From an uncultured Clostridia bacterium (GTDB lineage: Bacteria > Bacillota > Clostridia > TANB77 > CAG-508): a stretch of DNA of 10,002 nucleotides. The stretch spans positions 1 through 10,002 of the forward strand of contig CALXPX010000040.1 in assembly GCA_944390305.1 (NCBI GenBank), in the 5' to 3' direction. Positions 5,937 to 10,002 of this stretch are shown here, in pieces (within the stretch, counting starts at the first letter, position 1; each line of letters starts with the position of its first letter). The notes under the pieces were generated by a model that worked only from the letters and a program-made list of their open reading frames with translations, was not told where the DNA came from and did no database searches. Position numbers and translations under genes: made by a program.

Positions 5937-8156
5937 ATGGTAGCAGAAATAATAATAAATTCATCAGTAAAGGTACTTAATAGAATATTTGACTATGAAA
6001 TTCCAGAGAATATGAATGTAGATCTTGGAAGTAGAGTTTTTGTATCTTTTGGCAATAAAAAAACACTTGATGAAGGAATTGTTATTGGAATTAAAGAAAA
6101 GTCAGAATATAAAGTAAAACCTATTTTAAAACTTCAAGAAGGAAAAATAGAAAAAGAAAAAATAGAACTTTCAAAATGGATGTCAAAAAGATATTTATGT
6201 AATGTTTCAGATTGCTTAAAACTAATGCTTGCCCCAGGAACAACTAATAAAAATATAGATTTAAGAGTAAAAGAAAAAACAGTAAATCTTATTATGCTTG
6301 CAAAGGATAATTATGAAGTAGAAGAAGATATAGAAAATGGAAAAATTAAATCTGAAAAGCAAAAAAATGTATTAGAATTTTTAATGAATAATGAAACTGC
6401 TACTATACAAGATATAGAACTTTTTACAGATAGTACTAGAAGTGTAGTAAATACACTTATAAAAAATGGATATTTGGAATATAAAGAACAAAAAGTAGAA
6501 AGAAACCCATTTATACATAAATTGCAAATAAAATCTAATAATTTAAAATTAACTGATGAACAGAAATTAGTGTTAAGTAGTGTAAAAGAAAATGGAGAAT
6601 ACTTATTATATGGAGTAACAGGTTCTGGAAAAACGGAGATATATTTGCAGCTCATAGAAAAAAAGTTAAAAGAAAATAAAAGTAGCATAATGTTAGTTCC
6701 TGAAATTTCTCTTACACCTCAAACTGTAGATAGGTTTATAGAAAGATTTGGAGAAGATAAAATAGCTGTACTTCATAGTAAATTATCTATTGGAGAAAGA
6801 TTTGATCAGTGGAACAAAATAAAAGATGGAAAAGCAAAAATTATAATTGGCGCAAGGTCTGCAATATTTGCACCAGCAGTGAATTTAGGATTAATTATAA
6901 TAGATGAAGAGCATGATGAATCATACAAATCTGAAATGACTCCAAGATATGATGCTAAAGAAGTTGCAGAATATATAGCAGAAAGCAAAAATATTCCATT
7001 AATACTGGGAAGTGCAACTCCAGATATGAATTCATATTATAGAGCTAAATTAGGAGAGATAAAATTACTAAAATTAACAAAAAGGGCTAATAATTCGAAT
7101 CTGCCAGTTGTTAGTATACTAGATTTAAGGCAAGAGCTTGCAAATGGAAATAAATCGATGCTAAGTTTAAAACTTCAGGAGGAAATTCAAAAAAACTTAT
7201 TAGTAAAAAAACAAACAATATTATTCTTAAATAGAAGAGGTTTTTCTACTTTTATCATGTGCAGAGAATGTGGATATACTGTTAAGTGTAAAAGATGTAA
7301 TATAACTATGACATATCACAAAAATGTGAATAAACTTAAATGTCATTATTGTGGATATGAAGAAGAAATTGTTAAAGAATGCCCTGAGTGTCATAGTAAA
7401 AATATAAAATATTTTGGCGCAGGAACGCAAAAATTAGAAGATGAAGTACATAAATTTTTCAAAGAAGCATCAACAATAAGAATGGATGTAGATACTGTTT
7501 CTAAAAAAAATTCACATGAGCAAATATTAGACAAATTCAGAAATGAAAATATAGATATACTAATAGGTACTCAAATGGTAGTAAAAGGACATCATTTTCC
7601 AAATGTAACACTAGTTGGAGTAATAGCAGCGGATAGTAGTTTGAATTTAGGGGATTTTAGGGCAAATGAAAGAACTTTTCAAACATTAACACAAGTTGCC
7701 GGAAGAGCAGGAAGAGGAGAGTGTGAAGGAAGAGTTATAGTACAAACATATAATCCAGATAATTATGCAATTGAATATTCAAAAACTCAAAATTATGATT
7801 TGTTCTTTGATACAGAAATAGTACTTAGAAAACAATTGAAATATCCACCATTTTGCGATATAATATTAATAGATATGTCAGCAAAAAATGAAAATGAATT
7901 GAAAAATGTAGCTAAAAAATTGCATACATATCTAAAGACAAGAGTAATAAATGAAAAATTTGGACTTTTACTATACAGTCCAGTTCCATCACCAGTAGAT
8001 AAAATAAAAGATAGATATAGATGGCGTATGATTATAAAATGTAAATATGATGAAAAAGTTAATAATTTGCTTAGTAATACTTTAAAAGAATTTACTGAAA
8101 TGAAAACAAAAACAGCAAGGGTAAATATAGTAATAAATCCAAATAATATGTTATAA
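5937..8156 (+). CDS. priA: Primosomal replication-restart helicase PriA
   Basis: PriA recognises stalled or repaired forks and reloads the replicative helicase. In this 739-residue protein the N-terminal DNA-binding domain covers about 1-100. The helicase core has Walker A GVTGSGKTE (226-234), LVPEISLTPQ, DEEH (323-326) and LGSATPDM. A zinc-binding insert has eight cysteines in four CxxC pairs (442/445, 451/454, 469/472, 482/485). Then come IGTQMVVKGHHFP, AADSSLNLGDFRANER and the arginine-finger motif QVAGRAGRG. All key residues are present. I chose the ATG at 5937: AGGAG (5925-5929) is 7 bases away and the protein then begins MVAEIIINSSV; a TTG at 5934 is possible but less well spaced. It follows folD by 10 bases and precedes def by 18. 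The priA-def-fmt order is common in Firmicutes. Confidence 0.96.
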   Translation: MVAEIIINSSVKVLNRIFDYEIPENMNVDLGSRVFVSFGNKKTLDEGIVIGIKEKSEYKVKPILKLQEGKIEKEKIELSKWMSKRYLCNVSDCLKLMLAPGTTNKNIDLRVKEKTVNLIMLAKDNYEVEEDIENGKIKSEKQKNVLEFLMNNETATIQDIELFTDSTRSVVNTLIKNGYLEYKEQKVERNPFIHKLQIKSNNLKLTDEQKLVLSSVKENGEYLLYGVTGSGKTEIYLQLIEKKLKENKSSIMLVPEISLTPQTVDRFIERFGEDKIAVLHSKLSIGERFDQWNKIKDGKAKIIIGARSAIFAPAVNLGLIIIDEEHDESYKSEMTPRYDAKEVAEYIAESKNIPLILGSATPDMNSYYRAKLGEIKLLKLTKRANNSNLPVVSILDLRQELANGNKSMLSLKLQEEIQKNLLVKKQTILFLNRRGFSTFIMCRECGYTVKCKRCNITMTYHKNVNKLKCHYCGYEEEIVKECPECHSKNIKYFGAGTQKLEDEVHKFFKEASTIRMDVDTVSKKNSHEQILDKFRNENIDILIGTQMVVKGHHFPNVTLVGVIAADSSLNLGDFRANERTFQTLTQVAGRAGRGECEGRVIVQTYNPDNYAIEYSKTQNYDLFFDTEIVLRKQLKYPPFCDIILIDMSAKNENELKNVAKKLHTYLKTRVINEKFGLLLYSPVPSPVDKIKDRYRWRMIIKCKYDEKVNNLLSNTLKEFTEMKTKTARVNIVINPNNML

Positions 8157-8174
8157 AAATAGAAAGGAAAGAAA

Positions 8175-8666
8175 ATGGCAATTAGAGAAATAAGAAAAGA
8201 CGGAGATGAAATTTTAAGAAAAAAATCAAGAGAAGTAAAAGTAATAGATGATAGAATAAGAGAACTAATTGAAGATATGCTTGAGACAATGCATGAAGCA
8301 AATGGAGTGGGAATTTCAGCTGTACAAGTAGGAATATTAAAAAGGGTGGTTGTCATTGATTTATATGATGGAAGTAAACCACTAAAATTAATAAATCCTG
8401 TTATTGTAAAGCAAAAAGGAGAGCAGGAAGTAGAAGAAGGATGCTTAAGTTTTCCTAATCAATTTGCTAAAGTAATAAGACCTATGGAAGTTACTGTAAA
8501 AGCGTTAGATGAAAATGGAAAGAAAATAACTGTAAAAGGTAAAGAACTTTTAGCTCAAGCACTTTCTCACGAAATAGATCATTTAGATGGTAAATTATTT
8601 GTAGATATAATGGAACCTGGAACAATGGAATATATAGACCCAAATAGTAATACTAAAGAAAAATAA
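8175..8666 (+). CDS. def: Peptide deformylase
   Basis: Deformylase removes the N-formyl group from nascent proteins at the ribosome exit using a bound metal ion, usually iron. All three signature motifs are intact in this 163-residue protein: GVGISAVQ (44-51, matching GxGxAAxQ with Ser for the first Ala), EGCLS (88-92, metal ligand C90) and HEIDH (132-136, ligands H132 and H136 with catalytic E133), followed by LDGKLF. AAAGGA (8163-8168) lies 6 bases before the ATG. The gene sits between priA and fmt, the usual pairing, because Def undoes the formylation that Fmt installs. A hairpin follows the stop, so expression may be partly separated from fmt. Confidence 0.95.
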   Translation: MAIREIRKDGDEILRKKSREVKVIDDRIRELIEDMLETMHEANGVGISAVQVGILKRVVVIDLYDGSKPLKLINPVIVKQKGEQEVEEGCLSFPNQFAKVIRPMEVTVKALDENGKKITVKGKELLAQALSHEIDHLDGKLFVDIMEPGTMEYIDPNSNTKEK

Positions 8667-8682
8667 AAAGCAAAAACAAAAA

Positions 8683-8704
8683 ATCCTATGTTTTTACATA
8701 GGAT
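8683..8704. terminator. Hairpin between def and fmt (terminator-like, better on the minus strand)
   Basis: A perfect 9-bp stem, ATCCTATGT (8683-8691) with ACATAGGAT (8696-8704), closes a TTTT loop 16 bases after the def stop. On the + strand the stem is followed by AATTTGTTT, a weak U-tract. On the minus strand it is followed by six Ts, G and five Ts, a good U-tract. It may be a leaky attenuator before fmt, an mRNA-stabilising hairpin, or a terminator for antisense transcription. I see no convincing promoter between it and fmt. Confidence 0.65.
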
Positions 8705-8738
8705 AATTTGTTTAAAATTAGAGTAAGGAGGTTTTTAG

Positions 8739-9758
8739 ATGAAAATAGTTTTTATGGGGACTCCAGATTTTGCAAAAGAATCGCTAGAGGCGTTATATAA
8801 TAAAAAATATGAAATTGCAGCTGTAGTTACTAATCAAGATAAACAAAAGGGAAGAGGGATGAAAATGACTCCTTCACCTGTTAAAACATTTGCAGAAGAA
8901 AAAGGCTTAAAAATTTTTCAACCACTTAAAGTAAGAAATAATGAAGAATTTATAAAAGAAATAAAAAATTTAAAACCAGATTTACTTTGTGTAGTAGCAT
9001 ATGGAAAAATACTTCCAAAAGAACTATTAGAAATACCAAAGTATGGAGCAATAAATGTACATGCCTCTCTTCTTCCAAAATATAGAGGAGCTGCTCCTAT
9101 TCAATGGGCAGTATTAAATGGAGATAAAAAAACAGGAATTACAACTATGTTTATGGATGAAGGAATGGATACAGGAGATATGATACTAAAAGAAGAAGTA
9201 GAAATCGGAGAAAATGAGACAACAGGTGAACTGTGGGATAAACTTTCAAAAATAGGAGCTAAATTATTAACCAAAACTGTAGAAAAAATTGATAGTATAG
9301 AAAATAAAGAGGATAAAAATTTAGAAGAAATAAAAAAGATAATCGGAGCAGAAAAACAAGGTAATGAATATACTTTAGCACCAATGCTAAAAAAAGAAAT
9401 GGCAAAAATAGACTGGGAAAAGAATTCAAAAGAAATAAAAAACTTAGTAAGAGGTCTAAATCCTATTATGGGTGCATATTGTTTTTTAGGAGATAAAAAA
9501 ATAAAAATTTGGAAAGTTAACAATTATAGTATAGAAGATTTTGAAAATAAATTTGTTTTATCTGAAGAAGAAAAGGGAAATATCAAAGAAAAAGAAAATG
9601 GTACAATAATTGTTGCAGATAAGAAAAAAGGGATATTTGTAAAAACTGGAGATGGAATAATAGAAATTTTAGAATTACAAGGAGAAAATGGCAAAAAGAT
9701 GGATTCGAAAAGTTTCTTAAATGGAAATAAAGTGGATATAGAAGAAATATTAAAATAG
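8739..9758 (+). CDS. fmt: Methionyl-tRNA formyltransferase
   Basis: Fmt transfers the formyl group of 10-formyl-THF to Met on initiator tRNA, marking it for translation initiation. The 339-residue protein opens MKIVFMGTPDFA and carries the catalytic triad N106, H108 and D144 (INVHASLLP and MDEGMDTGD), at the same numbers as in the E. coli enzyme. The folate-binding signature LLPKYRGAAPIQW spans 111-123. The C-terminal OB-like tRNA-binding domain starts after about residue 210 (KIDWEKNSKEIKNLVRGLNP). The linker at about 186-208 is rich in Glu and Lys. A strong ribosome binding site, TAAGGAGGT (8724-8732), lies 6 bases before the ATG. It is the last recognisable gene in the block. In many Firmicutes rsmB follows, but nothing of the kind is visible here. 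Confidence 0.96.
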   Translation: MKIVFMGTPDFAKESLEALYNKKYEIAAVVTNQDKQKGRGMKMTPSPVKTFAEEKGLKIFQPLKVRNNEEFIKEIKNLKPDLLCVVAYGKILPKELLEIPKYGAINVHASLLPKYRGAAPIQWAVLNGDKKTGITTMFMDEGMDTGDMILKEEVEIGENETTGELWDKLSKIGAKLLTKTVEKIDSIENKEDKNLEEIKKIIGAEKQGNEYTLAPMLKKEMAKIDWEKNSKEIKNLVRGLNPIMGAYCFLGDKKIKIWKVNNYSIEDFENKFVLSEEEKGNIKEKENGTIIVADKKKGIFVKTGDGIIEILELQGENGKKMDSKSFLNGNKVDIEEILK

Positions 9759-10002
9759 TTTATAAGTTCTATAATGATAATATAAATTTTATCTTTTTAT
9801 ATTTTATTTTAAATTATTATTATAAAAATATTGATATTAGAGTTTTTTATTTATATAATAGTATAAAGTAAAAAAGGATATTGTAAAAAGTTACATGAAA
9901 AATAATGAAAAAGAACATTGAAAATTAAATATTGGTAAAAATCCGATAATCGCCCTTGAAAAATATTTTTAAAATGATGAAGAAATGTTAGCGAAGGCAA
10001 GG
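9759..10002. other. AT-rich stretch after fmt with no supported gene
   Basis: The first 90 bases are almost pure A/T, with no GC-containing terminator stem after fmt. Beyond the promoter at 9831-9859 there is no open frame that begins with a credible start and ribosome binding site. The last 60 bases are richer in G and C, including the short palindrome CGATAATCG (9944-9952), and may be the start of a structured RNA, a leader or a gene that continues past the edge. I recognise none. Confidence 0.5.
9831..9859 (+). promoter_or_regulatory. Near-consensus promoter reading off the right edge
   Basis: TTGATA (9831-9836, 5 of 6) and TATAAT (9854-9859, 6 of 6) are exactly 17 bases apart, so 11 of 12 positions match with ideal spacing. 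Transcription would start near 9866. At least 136 bases of transcript lie in the window without a convincing coding start, so the leader is long or the product is an RNA. AT-rich DNA yields such matches more easily, but this is better than most in the window. Confidence 0.6.

Noticed and set aside
7793..8356. 187-codon open frame on the minus strand over priA/def
   Set aside because: It runs opposite two intact, well-conserved genes, is Phe/Ser/Ile-rich as expected from A/T-rich antisense, and shows no recognisable motif.
8702..8707. GATAAT as a -10 box for a separate fmt promoter
   Set aside because: No -35-like hexamer lies at a suitable distance, and the sequence is part of the hairpin's right arm.
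9101..9523. 140-codon minus-strand frame within fmt, possibly tied to the minus-strand terminator before fmt
   Set aside because: It has a low-complexity Phe/Ser-rich antisense composition and no start signals; fmt explains the region fully.
9894..9920. Tiny frame MKNNEKEH downstream of the edge promoter
   Set aside because: It is eight codons long with no Shine-Dalgarno sequence, the kind of frame expected by chance in A-rich DNA.
9985..10002. Start of a new gene at ATG 9985 (MLAKAR...)
   Set aside because: Only six codons are visible and the upstream GAAGAA is a poor ribosome binding site, so it cannot be supported.

Overview
The window is a roughly 70% AT chromosomal segment of a low-GC Gram-positive bacterium, most likely a member of the Clostridia or a close relative. 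The evidence is the strong A/T codon bias, the standard code (TGA is used as a stop), purine-rich GGAGG-type ribosome binding sites, the Firmicutes-type order rpsP-khpA-rimM-trmD-rplS, a priA-def-fmt block, and a surface protein with a sortase-type tail. I cannot name a species.

Layout. Positions 1-2146 are a translation and ribosome-biogenesis operon on the + strand: the 3' end of rpsP (S16), khpA (KH-domain RNA chaperone), rimM (30S maturation), trmD (tRNA m1G37 methyltransferase) and rplS (L19 with a long acidic tail). trmD carries one extra C at 1356 that splits it into two frames. Positions 2151-3385 hold a Y-family translesion polymerase (dinB-like) behind its own near-perfect promoter, with a LexA-box-like sequence inside it. 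A bidirectional terminator (3391-3424) separates it from a convergent minus-strand gene (3443-4882) for a secreted, probably cell-wall-anchored von Willebrand A protein. A divergent intergenic region (4883-5074) contains promoter candidates for both sides. Positions 5075-9758 are folD, priA, def and fmt on the + strand, with a hairpin between def and fmt. The last 244 bases hold no gene I can support, but they contain a near-consensus promoter firing off the right edge.

How the genes fit together. FolD makes 10-formyl-tetrahydrofolate, Fmt uses it to formylate initiator Met-tRNA, and Def removes the formyl group from new proteins, so the right-hand block forms a coherent formyl-Met pathway, with the replication-restart helicase PriA inside it. 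The left-hand operon matures the small subunit and tRNAs. The polymerase is a damage-tolerance gene with its own switch, and the VWA gene is an unrelated surface function placed between the two housekeeping blocks.

Most of the window is ordinary housekeeping DNA. I did not find a clear new multi-gene system. The points most worth a second look are the trmD frameshift, whose site involves codons read by TrmD's own substrate tRNAs; the promoter/operator architecture of the polymerase gene; and the strong promoter at the right edge.
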